From the NCBI GenBank assembly GCA_903886275.1, contig CAISLN010000059.1, positions 1-59,013 of the forward strand: a stretch of 59,013 bases of DNA, read 5' to 3'. Source of the stretch: an uncultured beta proteobacterium. Lineage in GTDB: Bacteria; Pseudomonadota; Gammaproteobacteria; Burkholderiales; Burkholderiaceae_C. Numbering within the stretch: the first letter of the stretch is position 1; every line of letters starts with the position of its first letter. Below, piece after piece: positions 16,728 to 26,347 of this stretch. Below the pieces are notes generated by a model. That model did no database searches, had not been told where the DNA came from, and was given only the letters and a program-made list of their open reading frames with translations. Both the position numbers and the translations under genes were made by a program.

Positions 16728-17513
16728 CTAGATGGACTGCACGCGCGCCACCATCTCTTGGGCAAAGGTGAGAAAGGCCTGTGCGCCCTTGGAGTTGATA
16801 TCGAAAGCCACGCCGGGCAAACCGTAACTCGGGGCCTCGGCGAGCCGCACATTGCGCGGAATCACGGTGTTGAACACCTTGTCGGCAAAGTGGGTTTTGA
16901 GCTGGTCGCTTACCTGCTGCTGCAGGGTGATGCGCGGATCGAACATCACGCGCAACAGGCCGATGATCTGCAGGTCCTCGTTGAGGTTGGCCTTGACCTG
17001 CTTGATGGTGTTGACCAGATCGGTCAGCCCTTCCAGCGCGAAGTACTCGCACTGCATGGGCACGATCACGCCATGGGCACAGCACAGTGCGTTGAGCGTC
17101 AGCATGGACAGGGAGGGCGGACAGTCGATCAGCACGAAGTCGTATTCGGTCTGCACTGCGGCAATGGCGGCCTTGAGGCGGCGCTCGCGGCGCTCCACCT
17201 CCACCAGTTCCACTTCGGCCCCGGCCAGCTCGCGGTTGGCGCCCAGAATGTCGTAGCTGCAACCCGCAGCGACGAGTTTCTCGCTCTTCACCCTTGCTTC
17301 GGCAATGCTGGCCGACTCCAGCAGCACGTCGTAGACCGTGAGCGCCAGTGTGCGCTTGTCCACGCCGGACCCCATGGTGGCATTGCCCTGAGGGTCCAAA
17401 TCAATCATCAGCACCCTCTGCCCCACCTTGGACAGGCCGGCGGCCAGATTGACCGTGGTGGTGGTCTTGCCCACGCCGCCCTTTTGGTTGGCCACACAGA
17501 ATACTTTTGCCAT
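16728..17513 (-). CDS. parA: Chromosome-partitioning ATPase ParA (Soj)
   Basis: 261 residues. The deviant Walker [18 protein letters not shown] is at the N-terminus, the A' motif is in MIDLDPQGNATMGSG, and Walker B is in FVLIDCPPSLSMLTLNAL. No N-terminal helix-turn-helix is present, which marks it as a chromosomal Soj-type rather than a plasmid ParA. It forms a nucleoid-bound gradient that pulls ParB-parS complexes apart. It is encoded upstream of the hydrolase and parB. Confidence 0.95.
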   Translation of the reverse strand: MAKVFCVANQKGGVGKTTTTVNLAAGLSKVGQRVLMIDLDPQGNATMGSGVDKRTLALTVYDVLLESASIAEARVKSEKLVAAGCSYDILGANRELAGAEVELVEVERRERRLKAAIAAVQTEYDFVLIDCPPSLSMLTLNALCCAHGVIVPMQCEYFALEGLTDLVNTIKQVKANLNEDLQIIGLLRVMFDPRITLQQQVSDQLKTHFADKVFNTVIPRNVRLAEAPSYGLPGVAFDINSKGAQAFLTFAQEMVARVQSI

Positions 17514-17589
17514 CAGATTGAACTCCCCACTCGTTTAACGTTATCGGCGCGCACCGCGTGCAATTGCCATCTGCCCTTGCGCATGCACT

Positions 17590-18204
17590 TCATTTTGCCA
17601 GTGCCAGTTTGATGCCAAAGCCGACCAAAAACAGGCCCGCCACTTTTTCAAGCACCCTGCTGACCATGGGGTTGGCGCGAATGCGCTCGGCCAAAAAGTG
17701 CGTCAGCAGCGTGGAGCACAGTCCGTACAAAAAAGTAATGGCGGCAATCGTCAAGGCCATAAAGCCGTAGGTGATCAAACCCTGCTGGCGAACCGGATCG
17801 ACAAACAGCGGAAAGAAGGCCATGTAAAACAAAATCGCCTTGGGGTTGAACAGCGTGATCATCAAGGCCTGGCGCAGGTAGTGGTGCGGCTTGATGTGGA
17901 GCACGGGGACGGCGCCGGGCTTGGCCAGCAGCATCTTACAACCCAGCCAGGCCAGATAGGCAGCGCCCATCCATTGCACCGCAGCGAAGGCATCCGGATA
18001 AGCCGCCAACAAGGCGGCCACACCGGCCACGGCCGACCACATCAACACCTGGTCGCCAAGAATCACGCCCAGGGTAGCGGCCAATCCGCCAGCAATGCCA
18101 CCCTTGCTGGTGCTGGTGATCAAGGCCAGGTTGCCAGGCCCAGGGACCATCAAAAACACAATAACGGTGACGACAAAGGTGCCGTAGTCGGTGACGCCGA
18201 GCAT
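17590..18204 (-). CDS. LysE-family translocator
   Basis: 204-residue inner-membrane protein with about six transmembrane segments. The family motif MVPGPGNLALITSTSKGG sits near residue 20, and a second landmark is LFNPKAILFYMAFFPLFVD. LysE/RhtB proteins export amino acids such as homoserine, threonine or lysine. It lies between rsmG and parA. The substrate cannot be inferred from position. Confidence 0.88.
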   Translation of the reverse strand: MLGVTDYGTFVVTVIVFLMVPGPGNLALITSTSKGGIAGGLAATLGVILGDQVLMWSAVAGVAALLAAYPDAFAAVQWMGAAYLAWLGCKMLLAKPGAVPVLHIKPHHYLRQALMITLFNPKAILFYMAFFPLFVDPVRQQGLITYGFMALTIAAITFLYGLCSTLLTHFLAERIRANPMVSRVLEKVAGLFLVGFGIKLALAK

Positions 18205-18337
18205 GGTGGCTTTCTTTCTGAGGAAGGGTCCGAGTTTACGTTAGGTTTTTGCGCAGGGGCGTTTTGGGCACGGCGGCGGCTCTGCCTAGAGCCGGCGTTG
18301 ATTCTGTTGCGCCCACAGCGGCATGGATGCCGCAAAC

Positions 18338-18353
18338 GGTTCCACGTGAAACA
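18338..18353. promoter_or_regulatory. parS site 1
   Basis: GGTTCCACGTGAAACA matches the B. subtilis-type parS TGTTCCACGTGAAACA at 15 of 16 positions. It lies in the lysE-rsmG intergenic region, next to the ParB gene cluster. Confidence 0.9.
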
Positions 18354-18464
18354 TGCATCTCTTGCCAGCACGCCAACGCCCCACCCGGATCAGGAGGGCT
18401 GGGTACTCTGCTGCCCTCTGACCGATGGCACCTCGGCCCAGACCGCGTCAGCGACCAAAAAACT

Positions 18465-19145
18465 TCAGGCCGAAGTATTCCGAGCCATCCAGACAATGCA
18501 GCGCTCGGCACCCAGACCTGGAACGGCCAAAGGTTCCACGTGAAACACCCGCACCGTGGAAGGCAGGACAGCCATCTCATCTGCCGGATGCTTGCCCTTC
18601 ATAGCCATCCAAATGCCCTGCTCTGCCAGCGCCTGCTCGGACCAACTCACAAAATCCACCAGCGATGCAAAGGCGCGCGAGCTGACGACGTCGTAGCGAT
18701 CCGTCAACTTTTCCACCCGTGCATGGATGCCGCGCAGATTGGGTAGCTTGAGTGATGCCGCCACCTGTTGAATGAATGCAGCCTTCTTGGCCACCGTATC
18801 CACACAATGCACCGTCACCTGCGGACAGCAGATGGCGATCACCGCACCCGGCAGACCGGCGCCAGAACCCACATCCAGCAGGCGCACAGGCGCATCCATC
18901 GCCAGCGCAGCCGAAGCCCGCAAGGCCGCAATCTGCTGCTGCAGCGGCAACAGCACCGCCAAGCTATCGAGCAGGTGGTGGGTCAGCATTTCGGCCGGGT
19001 CGCGCACGGCCGTCAAGTTGTAAACCTTGGTCCACTTCTGGATCAGGTCCTGGTAGGCCAATAGTTGGGCCTGTTGTGCATCTGTCAGGGTCAGGCCAAG
19101 GGCGGCAACACCGGCGCGCAGGGTCGCTTCCAGGGGGTGCGTCAT
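18465..19145 (-). CDS. rsmG: 16S rRNA (guanine527-N7)-methyltransferase RsmG (GidB)
   Basis: 226 residues. SAM motif [17 protein letters not shown], followed by [19 protein letters not shown], and the RsmG segment [15 protein letters not shown]. It methylates G527 of 16S rRNA. The ATG overlaps the mnmG stop by four bases, so the two are translationally coupled. The second parS site lies in its 3' coding end (encoding FHVEP). Confidence 0.93.
   Translation of the reverse strand: MTHPLEATLRAGVAALGLTLTDAQQAQLLAYQDLIQKWTKVYNLTAVRDPAEMLTHHLLDSLAVLLPLQQQIAALRASAALAMDAPVRLLDVGSGAGLPGAVIAICCPQVTVHCVDTVAKKAAFIQQVAASLKLPNLRGIHARVEKLTDRYDVVSSRAFASLVDFVSWSEQALAEQGIWMAMKGKHPADEMAVLPSTVRVFHVEPLAVPGLGAERCIVWMARNTSA
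18532..18547. promoter_or_regulatory. parS site 2, inside rsmG
   Basis: GGTTCCACGTGAAACA, identical to site 1, embedded in the rsmG coding sequence about 180 bp away from it. Confidence 0.9.
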
Positions 19146-21223
19146 TTGGCCAACTCCTGGGTTTGGCCGACAGGCCCGGCCTCTGGAGGCAATGCAGAAC
19201 GGTCCGAGAAGCCCTTGAAGTTACCGCGCTTCAGGTGAATCAGCAGCAATGAGATCGTGGCTGGGGTGACCCCCTGCAGGCGTGAGGCCTGGCCCAGGGT
19301 TTCGGGCCGGTATTTGCTCAGGCGCTGGCGTGCCTCAATGCTCAGGGCAGAAACCTGCAAGTAGTCCAGCTCCGCCGGCAAGCGCAGATTTTCATAAAAG
19401 GCGGCGCGCTCCACCTCACCCTTTTGGCGGTCTATGTAGCCAGAATATTTGGCGGCAATCTCCACCTGTTCCACCACCGAGGCGACAAAGGCATCCTGCC
19501 GTGCACCCGCCACATCGCCTTGCGGCGCCAGTCCCGCCACCGGCAAGTCGGCATTCGCAAAGCGGCCTTCGGCCAGCGACATCAGCCCGGCATAGTTCAC
19601 ATCCGGGCGGCGCAGCAGCTCACCCAGGTTGTATTCATGCTCCATGGCCTTGCCCAGCACCCGCTCGGCCTCAGCTTGCGGCAGGTTGCGCGGATTCACC
19701 CAGATGCTGCGCAGGCGCTCTGTTTCACGTGAAACAGCATCGCGCTTGCGCTCAAAGGAAGCCCAACGGGCATCGTCCACTAGGCCCAGCTGGCGACCCA
19801 CTTCGGTCAAACGGGCATCGGCATTGTCCTCGCGCAGCTGCAGCCGGAACTCGGCCCTGCTGGTGAACATGCGATAGGGCTCGGTCACGCCCTTGGTGAT
19901 CAGGTCATCCACCAGTACGCCCAGATAGGCCTGGTCACGCCCGGGCAACCAACGCTCCCCCGTAAACGCAATGCTACCGGCCGCACTGGCAGCATCGTTG
20001 CCGCCTCCTGCTGCACGCGCCTGCAAGGCGGCATTGATGCCGGCGAACATACCCTGGGCTGCCGCCTCCTCGTAACCGGTGGTGCCATTGATCTGGCCGG
20101 CGAAAAACAAGCCCCCAATCTGGCGCGTCTCAAAATTGCTTTTGAGTGCGCGCGGGTCAAAGTAGTCGTACTCGATGGCATAGCCGGGGCGCAGGATATG
20201 GGCGTTCTCCAGCCCATCCATGCTGCGCACCAGGGCGAGCTGAATGTCAAACGGCAGGCTGGTGGAGATGCCGTTTGGGTAGTACTCGTGGGTGGTCAAG
20301 CCTTCGGGCTCCAGAAAGATCTGGTGGCTGTCCTTGTCGGCAAAGCGGTTGACCTTGTCTTCCACGCTGGGGCAATAGCGCGGCCCCACCCCTTCAATCT
20401 TGCCCATGAACATGGGGCTGCGGTCAAAGCCGCTGCGGATGATGTCGTGGGTGCGTGCGTTGGTATGGGTGATCCAGCAGGGCATTTGCTGCGGGTGCAT
20501 TTGCGTCTTGCCCATGAAGCTGAACACCGGCATCTGCGCCGCCATGCCGCCAGGCATGCCATCGCCGGGCTGCTCCTGACACTTGGAAAAGTCGATGCTG
20601 CGCCCGTCGATGCGCGGCGGTGTACCCGTCTTGAGACGCCCCTGCGGCAGCTGGAGCTCCTTGAGTCTGGCGCTCAAAGTGAGGGCGGGAGGGTCCCCTG
20701 CCCGCCCCGCCGCGTAGTTGTTCAACCCTACGTGGATCTTGCCGTCCAAAAAGGTGCCTGCCGTCAACACCACGGTGCGGGCGCGAAATGCAATGCCCAC
20801 TTGCGTGACGGCTCCCACCACCCGATCGCCTTCGACCAACAAATCATCCACCGCCTGCTGGAACAGCCACAGATTGGGTTGGTTTTCGAGTACCCGGCGG
20901 ATCGCGGCCTTGTAGAGGACGCGGTCCGCCTGGGCGCGGGTGGCGCGTACGGCCGGGCCCTTGCTGGAATTGAGAATGCGAAACTGGATGCCGGCCTCGT
21001 CGGTGGCGAGCGCCATGGCACCCCCCATGGCATCCACCTCTTTCACCAGATGACCCTTGCCGATCCCGCCAATGGACGGATTGCAGCTCATCTGCCCCAG
21101 GGTCTCGATGTTGTGGGTCAGCAGCAGGGTCTTGCAGCCCATGCGGGCACAAGCCAGTGCAGCCTCGCTTCCGGCATGGCCGCCGCCGACGACAATCACG
21201 TCGAAATAATCTGGGTAAAGCAT
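19142..21223 (-). CDS. mnmG: tRNA uridine-34 5-carboxymethylaminomethyl modification enzyme MnmG (GidA)
   Basis: 693 residues. FAD-binding dinucleotide fold [19 protein letters not shown] at residues 11-29, then [31 protein letters not shown], and the C-terminal tRNA-binding region around [14 protein letters not shown]. With MnmE it modifies the wobble uridine of several tRNAs. It is longer than E. coli MnmG (629), with an Ala/Gly-rich insertion around [15 protein letters not shown]. First gene of the rsmG-lysE-par block. A perfect parS site lies within it. Confidence 0.95.
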   Translation of the reverse strand: MLYPDYFDVIVVGGGHAGSEAALACARMGCKTLLLTHNIETLGQMSCNPSIGGIGKGHLVKEVDAMGGAMALATDEAGIQFRILNSSKGPAVRATRAQADRVLYKAAIRRVLENQPNLWLFQQAVDDLLVEGDRVVGAVTQVGIAFRARTVVLTAGTFLDGKIHVGLNNYAAGRAGDPPALTLSARLKELQLPQGRLKTGTPPRIDGRSIDFSKCQEQPGDGMPGGMAAQMPVFSFMGKTQMHPQQMPCWITHTNARTHDIIRSGFDRSPMFMGKIEGVGPRYCPSVEDKVNRFADKDSHQIFLEPEGLTTHEYYPNGISTSLPFDIQLALVRSMDGLENAHILRPGYAIEYDYFDPRALKSNFETRQIGGLFFAGQINGTTGYEEAAAQGMFAGINAALQARAAGGGNDAASAAGSIAFTGERWLPGRDQAYLGVLVDDLITKGVTEPYRMFTSRAEFRLQLREDNADARLTEVGRQLGLVDDARWASFERKRDAVSRETERLRSIWVNPRNLPQAEAERVLGKAMEHEYNLGELLRRPDVNYAGLMSLAEGRFANADLPVAGLAPQGDVAGARQDAFVASVVEQVEIAAKYSGYIDRQKGEVERAAFYENLRLPAELDYLQVSALSIEARQRLSKYRPETLGQASRLQGVTPATISLLLIHLKRGNFKGFSDRSALPPEAGPVGQTQELAK
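19721..19736. promoter_or_regulatory. parS site 3, inside mnmG
   Basis: TGTTTCACGTGAAACA is a perfect 16-bp palindrome and the canonical parS form. It encodes AVSRET in the mnmG frame. With sites 1 and 2 it makes three parS sites within 1.4 kb. Confidence 0.95.
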
Positions 21224-21424
21224 GGTGGGTCCAGTGGGGCGCGACGCAGAAGGCGGGGCGCAAAAAGGCAGGAGGAAGAGGCGACGATTCTACCGTTTGC
21301 TGTAAATACAGGCAGCGCTCCGGTCAACACCGGGCAGACCTTTATGCGCACAGAAATAGCCCTTACAACCTGACTTCTGCCATAGTCCAAGGCATTCGCT
21401 GCGGCGGCACCCTCCACACCCCCT

Positions 21425-23026
21425 ATGCAACCCGAATCGTTTGACTACATCATCGTTGGCGCCGGCTCGGCGGGCTGTGTGCTGGCCGCTCGCCTGTCCG
21501 AGGACCCTTTTGTGCGGGTAGCCCTGCTGGAGGCTGGCGGAGCCGACAAAAGCGTGCTGATTCACTGCCCCCTGGGCATGGCCGCGCTGGCGCAGACCGG
21601 GCAATTCAACTGGAAGTTTGACACCGTAGCGCAGGCTGGGCTGAACGGTCGGCGCGGCTACCAGCCCCGCGGCAAGGTGCTGGGTGGGTCGAGCTCCATC
21701 AACGCCATGATTTACATCCGTGGCCAGCGCGAAGACTACGACCAATGGGCTGCCGAGGGGAACCCCGGCTGGTCGTTTGACGAGGTGCTGCCCTACTTTT
21801 TGCGCGCCGAAGACAACGCCCGTGGCGCCAATGCCTTGCATGGCGTGGGCGGCCCCCTGCATGTGATGGACCTCACCAGCCCCAACCCGCTGGGAGCGAG
21901 GTTTGTGGAGGCCGGGCGGCAGGCCGGTTACGCCGTCAACCCCGACTTCAATGGCGAAGGCCAGGAAGGCGTGGGCCCGTACCAGGTCACCCACAAAAAT
22001 GGGGAGCGCTTCAGCGCCGCCAAGGCCTACCTCACGCCCAAGCTGTCGCGCCCGAATCTGCAGGTCTTTACCGGGGCACAGGTCTGCCGGCTGCTGCTGG
22101 AGCAGCGGCGTGCCGTGGGGGTGGAATTCGTCCAGCAGGGCGAAACCCGCCAGCTGCGCGCCACACGCGAGGTGCTGCTGTGTGCCGGTGCCCTGCAGTC
22201 GCCGCAGATCCTGCTGCTCTCAGGCATCGGTCCAAAGGCCGATCTGCAGGCGCTGGGCATCGCGCCCTTGCACGACCTGCCCGGCGTCGGGCGTAACCTG
22301 CAAGACCACCTCGATGTGGTGCTGGTGCTGGATGCACCACAGCTCAAGGATTCCATAGGCATCTCGCCGGGTGCGGCGCTCAAGACCCTGAAAGCCATTT
22401 TCGAGTGGCGCAAGCATCGCACCGGCATGCTGACCAGCAACGCGGCCGAGGCCGGTGGCTTTATCAAAAGTTCCGACAGCGAAGACCGACCCGATCTGCA
22501 GCTGCACTTCGTGGTGGCCAAGCTCGTCAACCACGCCCGCACTTTGGTGCTGGGCCACGGCGTTTCCTGCCATCTGTGCGTGCTGCGCCCCTTGAGCCGG
22601 GGCAGCGTCCGGTTGGCCAGCAAGGACCCGCACGCTGCCCCGCTGATAGACCCGAATTTTCTGGCCGAGCCGGATGACTTGCAGCGGACTGTCAGGGGCT
22701 TTCGGCTGATGCGCGAAATCCTGCAGCAGCCCGCCCTTGCCAGCTTGGGGTCGCGAGAAGCCCCCCGCTCAGCGGCGGCACAAAGCGACCAGGAGATAGC
22801 GCAGTTCATACGCCATTACGGTGACACCATTTACCACCCCGTGGGCAGTTGCCGCATGGGTAGCGGCGCCCTGGACGTGGTCGATGCACGCTTGAAGGTG
22901 CACGGTATTCAGGGCCTGCGCGTGGTGGACGCCTCCATCATGCCGCGCATTGTCAGTGGCAACACCCATGCGCCCACCATCATGATTGCCGAGAAGGCGG
23001 CGGACATGATAAAGGCCGACGCCTGA
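21425..23026 (+). CDS. GMC-family FAD-dependent oxidoreductase (choline dehydrogenase-like)
   Basis: 533 residues. FAD fold DYIIVGAGSAGCVLAARLSE at the N-terminus, GMC signature 1 in GKVLGGSSSINAMIYIRGQ, signature 2 in GALQSPQILLLSGIGP, and the catalytic His region YHPVGSCRMG with the closing NTHAPTIMIAEKAADMI. The family oxidises alcohols, including choline, polyethylene glycol and aliphatic alcohols. There is no betaine gene set nearby, so a general alcohol dehydrogenase is more likely than BetA. It is monocistronic and diverges from mnmG. Confidence 0.88.
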   Translation: MQPESFDYIIVGAGSAGCVLAARLSEDPFVRVALLEAGGADKSVLIHCPLGMAALAQTGQFNWKFDTVAQAGLNGRRGYQPRGKVLGGSSSINAMIYIRGQREDYDQWAAEGNPGWSFDEVLPYFLRAEDNARGANALHGVGGPLHVMDLTSPNPLGARFVEAGRQAGYAVNPDFNGEGQEGVGPYQVTHKNGERFSAAKAYLTPKLSRPNLQVFTGAQVCRLLLEQRRAVGVEFVQQGETRQLRATREVLLCAGALQSPQILLLSGIGPKADLQALGIAPLHDLPGVGRNLQDHLDVVLVLDAPQLKDSIGISPGAALKTLKAIFEWRKHRTGMLTSNAAEAGGFIKSSDSEDRPDLQLHFVVAKLVNHARTLVLGHGVSCHLCVLRPLSRGSVRLASKDPHAAPLIDPNFLAEPDDLQRTVRGFRLMREILQQPALASLGSREAPRSAAAQSDQEIAQFIRHYGDTIYHPVGSCRMGSGALDVVDARLKVHGIQGLRVVDASIMPRIVSGNTHAPTIMIAEKAADMIKADA

Positions 23027-23064
23027 TAAAACAGAAGCCGGCGCTTACTTTATAAAAACTGTGC

Positions 23065-23610
23065 CTACTTCAGGGCCATGCTGCGCAGCGTGCTGTCTTT
23101 CATAAAGTAATGGTGATACAGCGCGGCCACGGCATGGCCACCTATCAGGAAGTAACCCAGGGTACCTACCGTCTCGTGGATCTCCTTGAGGTTGTGGCCC
23201 AGGTCCTTGTTCTCCGCCAACAGGCTGGGTAGCCCCAGGCCAAAGAAGGCGACCGGTTTGCCGTTGGCGCTAAGCGCAGCCCAGCCCAGCAAGGGCATGC
23301 CAACCATCAGGACGTACAGGGACAGATGTCCCAGCTTGGCCAGCTTCTCCTGCCAGACCGGCGGGGTGGGAACGATGGCGGGCGTAGTGCCCAGCAAACG
23401 GAACACAATGCGCAGCCACACCAGCCCGAACGCAAGCAAGCCCAGCGAGAAGTGAAGTGCCTTCATCAGCTCGCGCGGCTCGCTTCCCTTGGCAAAGTTG
23501 CCCTTGAGATTGATGACCGCGTAGAGGCCTATGAACACCAGAACCATCAGCCAATGCATGGCTATGCTGGGTCCACTGAAGCGGGTCGCGGATGTTTTCG
23601 TTGTTGTCAT
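23065..23610 (-). CDS. Cytochrome b561
   Basis: 181 residues, four transmembrane helices. Candidate haem-ligand histidines are in AMHWLMVLVF, ALHFSLGLLA, GHLSLYVLMV and EIHETVGTLGY. YodB/CybB-type b561 proteins pass electrons across the inner membrane, for example from quinol to superoxide. The ATG at 23610 starts the family sequence; the frame is open further upstream without homology. It converges with the GMC oxidoreductase gene. Confidence 0.85.
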   Translation of the reverse strand: MTTTKTSATRFSGPSIAMHWLMVLVFIGLYAVINLKGNFAKGSEPRELMKALHFSLGLLAFGLVWLRIVFRLLGTTPAIVPTPPVWQEKLAKLGHLSLYVLMVGMPLLGWAALSANGKPVAFFGLGLPSLLAENKDLGHNLKEIHETVGTLGYFLIGGHAVAALYHHYFMKDSTLRSMALK

Positions 23611-23794
23611 GATCAAACCAGAGTTGCTAAGGTTCGCGACTTTAGCCGCGCCATATTGAGGCATTCTTAAATACACATGTCGCTGCGGTAAAGAACCCAT
23701 GCGCAGCAAGCGCCAACAAATGCAGCTAGCATGCCGGATCGCCGTGGAGAACCAATGGAACACGCGGCACCCACCCACCTCCCAAAGGAAGCTC

Positions 23795-24403
23795 ATGAAG
23801 CTGTACTACTCTGCCGGCGCCTGCTCGCTGTCACCCCACATCGTGCTGGAAGAATCCGGCCTGGCCTATGAGGCCATCTCCGCACCCACCAAGACCCACA
23901 AGTTGCCTGATGGCACCGACTACTACAGCATCAACCCGCTGGGCTATGTGCCCCTGCTGGAGTTGGACGACGGACGCCGCTTGCATGAAGGCCCGGCCAT
24001 TGTTCAGTACATTGCCGACCAGGCGCAGGACAAGAATCTGGCGCCGGCTAACGGCACTTTCGAGCGCTACAAGCTGCAGGAATGGCTGACCTTCATAGGC
24101 ACCGAGCTGCACAAGGGCTTCTCGCCGCTGTTTAACCCTGCCACACCGGCCGACTACAAGCCCTCCTGCCTGGAGCGCCTGAGCAGCCGTCTGCAATGGG
24201 TGGAGACCGAGCTGGCCGGCAAGCAGTACCTGATGGGCGACCACTTCAGCGTGGCCGATGCATACCTGTTTACCGTGACCAACTGGGCACCCTATGTGGC
24301 GCTGGACATCTCCGGCCTGCCTAATTTGCTGGCCTACCGCGCCCGCGTGGCGGCGCGCCCGGCGGTGCTGGCCGCCATGAAGGCTGAAGGCCTGATCAAG
24401 TAA
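23795..24403 (+). CDS. Glutathione S-transferase (GstA-like)
   Basis: 202 residues, clearly colinear with E. coli GstA: opening MKLYYSAGACSLSPHIVLEE with the catalytic-region Cys10, NPLGYVPLLELDDG, TELHKGFSPLF, and the C-terminal FSVADAYLFTVTNW. It conjugates glutathione to electrophiles in the cytoplasm. AAAGGA precedes the ATG at 23795. Its 3' end overlaps the convergent MFS gene by eight bases. Confidence 0.9.
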   Translation: MKLYYSAGACSLSPHIVLEESGLAYEAISAPTKTHKLPDGTDYYSINPLGYVPLLELDDGRRLHEGPAIVQYIADQAQDKNLAPANGTFERYKLQEWLTFIGTELHKGFSPLFNPATPADYKPSCLERLSSRLQWVETELAGKQYLMGDHFSVADAYLFTVTNWAPYVALDISGLPNLLAYRARVAARPAVLAAMKAEGLIK

Positions 24404-25661
24404 GCGACAAGCCGCGCTGGCGCCATGCCAGTGCGGCGCCGGCCCATAGGGCCAGGGCAGAAAACACCAGACCGCGCTCTAGGCCACCGGCACCATCGGC
24501 AATCCAACCCACTACCGTGGGGCCGATGATCTGACCGGCCGCAAACACCGCGGTAAAGGCGCTGATGCCCGCACCCCAGGCGCTCTGCGGCAGGTTGTGA
24601 CGCACCAGCGCCGTGGTTGAGGCCACTACCGACAGAAACACCGCACCAAACAGCAGGCCCGACAGCAGCAGCAATGGCCAGGCCTGGGTCAGGGCCGGCA
24701 GCAGGGTGGCCAGACCCAGCAGGGCATTGAGCAAAGCCAGCGCTCGCCCGTCACGGTAACGGTCAAGCAGCCGGGCCCAGATACGCGAAGAAGCCATTAC
24801 CGCCAGGCCCAGCAAGGCATAGAACAGCGTGATCTCGGTTCCCGTGCGTCCCTCGCCGCGCAGCAGCGCCACGACAAAGGTCATATAGCCGATATAGCCC
24901 ACGCCAAACAGGCTGTAGCCCGCCAGCGCAAAGCCGAACGGCCGCCAGCGAAAGATCGCCACGTTCTGCGCCGACAGCACTGCGGGTTTGGCCCAGGACG
25001 CCATCACCCGCGCCGGCCACAGCAGCAACAGGCTGAACAACAGACACAGTCCGCCCAAGGCCCACCAGGCCCAACGCCAGCCATGCGCAACCGACTGCGC
25101 CGCCTCCAACACCAGCGGCACCAGCAGCGCGGACAGAACAATGCCCACCCCGGTGCCACCGTAATACAGGCCCAGCAACAGGCCACTGCGCTGCGGGTCG
25201 CGCGCGCCCAGCCCGGCCGCCAATAGGCCCCCCGCCACAAACACCAGGGCGCTGGCAATGCCTGCCAGCAAGCGCTGCACCAGCAGGCTCTCGGTCTGCG
25301 TAACAAAGCCACTGCCCGCCATGAACAGGCTGGCCAGCAAAGACCCCACCACCAGCAATAGCGAGGGGCCAAAGCGGCGCATCAGCCAGGGGCAGGCCAG
25401 GGCACCCAGGAAGTAGCCAAAGGCATTGGCCGTATTCATGGCGCCCGCCAGCGCGTACGACCAGCCCAGGTCCAAGCGCATGGCAGGCAACAGCAGGCCG
25501 TAGGCAAAACGGGTGATGCCCAGCGACACCGCCGCCCCCAGCGAAATGGCCAGTGCCAATGCCGTCAGTTGGCGCAAAGAAGTGTGCAAGTGAGGGTGCC
25601 CATTAGCCGCAGTGGACGCATTGTGCGGGAACGCGGGCCATTGCCGGCAGCACCCGCACAA
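24396..25661 (-). CDS. YbfB/YjiJ-family MFS transporter
   Basis: Up to 421 residues with twelve hydrophobic segments. YbfB/YjiJ landmarks are GITRFAYGLLLPAMRLDLGW near the N-terminus, GYFLGALACPWLMRRFGP, GIASALVFVAGGLLAAGLG and GYSLFGVGYIGYMTFVVA. The substrate is unknown. The start is uncertain: the longest frame opens with a TTG and a Cys-rich stretch that looks non-coding, and a TTG near 25589 would start just before the first membrane helix. No good ribosome site is visible for either. Confidence 0.83.
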   Translation of the reverse strand: MCGCCRQWPAFPHNASTAANGHPHLHTSLRQLTALALAISLGAAVSLGITRFAYGLLLPAMRLDLGWSYALAGAMNTANAFGYFLGALACPWLMRRFGPSLLLVVGSLLASLFMAGSGFVTQTESLLVQRLLAGIASALVFVAGGLLAAGLGARDPQRSGLLLGLYYGGTGVGIVLSALLVPLVLEAAQSVAHGWRWAWWALGGLCLLFSLLLLWPARVMASWAKPAVLSAQNVAIFRWRPFGFALAGYSLFGVGYIGYMTFVVALLRGEGRTGTEITLFYALLGLAVMASSRIWARLLDRYRDGRALALLNALLGLATLLPALTQAWPLLLLSGLLFGAVFLSVVASTTALVRHNLPQSAWGAGISAFTAVFAAGQIIGPTVVGWIADGAGGLERGLVFSALALWAGAALAWRQRGLSLT

Positions 25662-25693
25662 AGACCCGGTGTCACGCCGGGCGCAGGCGCACC

Positions 25694-26260
25694 TCAGTGA
25701 GACGAGTTGCGCATGACGATGCGCGTGAACAGTCGGTCATACAGCGGGTCGCGCGGGTACTTGCCGTTCAGGGGATCGCAGTTTCTGGCAAAGGCCGCGT
25801 CCAGCGCCGCCCAGTCGGAGTCTCCCAGCACCTGCTCAGCCAGTGGCAATATCTCCGTATCTTCCAACTGCATGTGGCGCAGATACAGGTCCAGGAAACG
25901 CCGGGCCGCCTCCTCAAATACATGGCGGCGCGAATCCCCCACCAGCTCCCAACCCAGCAGCAGGTGCTGCAGTTCGCGCACCGCATGCTCGCTTCCGGCA
26001 TGGTCCTTTTCCAGCCGTGCCAAAAGCTCCTGGCATTGCGGTGCCACACGCGCCAATTGCGGAAACAGCAACTGCGATTCCTTGGGGTGGTGCATGCGCT
26101 CGGGGAATTCGTCGATGTAAAACAGGGTGGCCCGCATCACGTCGAAGTAGCGCTCGGGCGCATCCCCGGGTCCGCGGTCAATCATCTGACCCAGCGCGCG
26201 CAACATGGCGCCCAATGTCATGTGCTCGTCTCTTATGGTTTGCAGGCTGCTATGTGCCAT
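25694..26260 (-). CDS. Hemerythrin-domain protein
   Basis: 188 residues. The HHE pattern is visible: IRDEHMTLGAML (His 13), FPERMHHPKESQLLFP (HHxxE), LEKDHAGSEH and LRHMQLEDTEILP (HxxxE/D). These ligands build a non-haem diiron site used for oxygen, NO or iron sensing or storage. GAGGAG precedes the ATG at 26260. It lies head-to-tail after the copper ATPase gene with an 87-base gap and may be cotranscribed, possibly as part of metal or oxidative stress defence. Confidence 0.88.
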   Translation of the reverse strand: MAHSSLQTIRDEHMTLGAMLRALGQMIDRGPGDAPERYFDVMRATLFYIDEFPERMHHPKESQLLFPQLARVAPQCQELLARLEKDHAGSEHAVRELQHLLLGWELVGDSRRHVFEEAARRFLDLYLRHMQLEDTEILPLAEQVLGDSDWAALDAAFARNCDPLNGKYPRDPLYDRLFTRIVMRNSSH

Positions 26261-26347
26261 GACTTTTCTCCTCTTTGTCTTTGCAGACTCGCACATCCCC
26301 CTGGCTGCGGTCTTGATACAGCGCAAGAACGACAGGTGCCTACAAGC

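Noticed and set aside
21342..21350. TTATGCGCA upstream of the GMC oxidoreductase, as a DnaA box near mnmG
   Set aside because: It departs from TTATNCACA at a core position and stands alone, so the mnmG upstream region is not supported as the origin.
21425..23026. Calling the GMC oxidoreductase choline dehydrogenase BetA
   Set aside because: No betB, betI or choline transporter is present; GMC enzymes are too diverse for the name.
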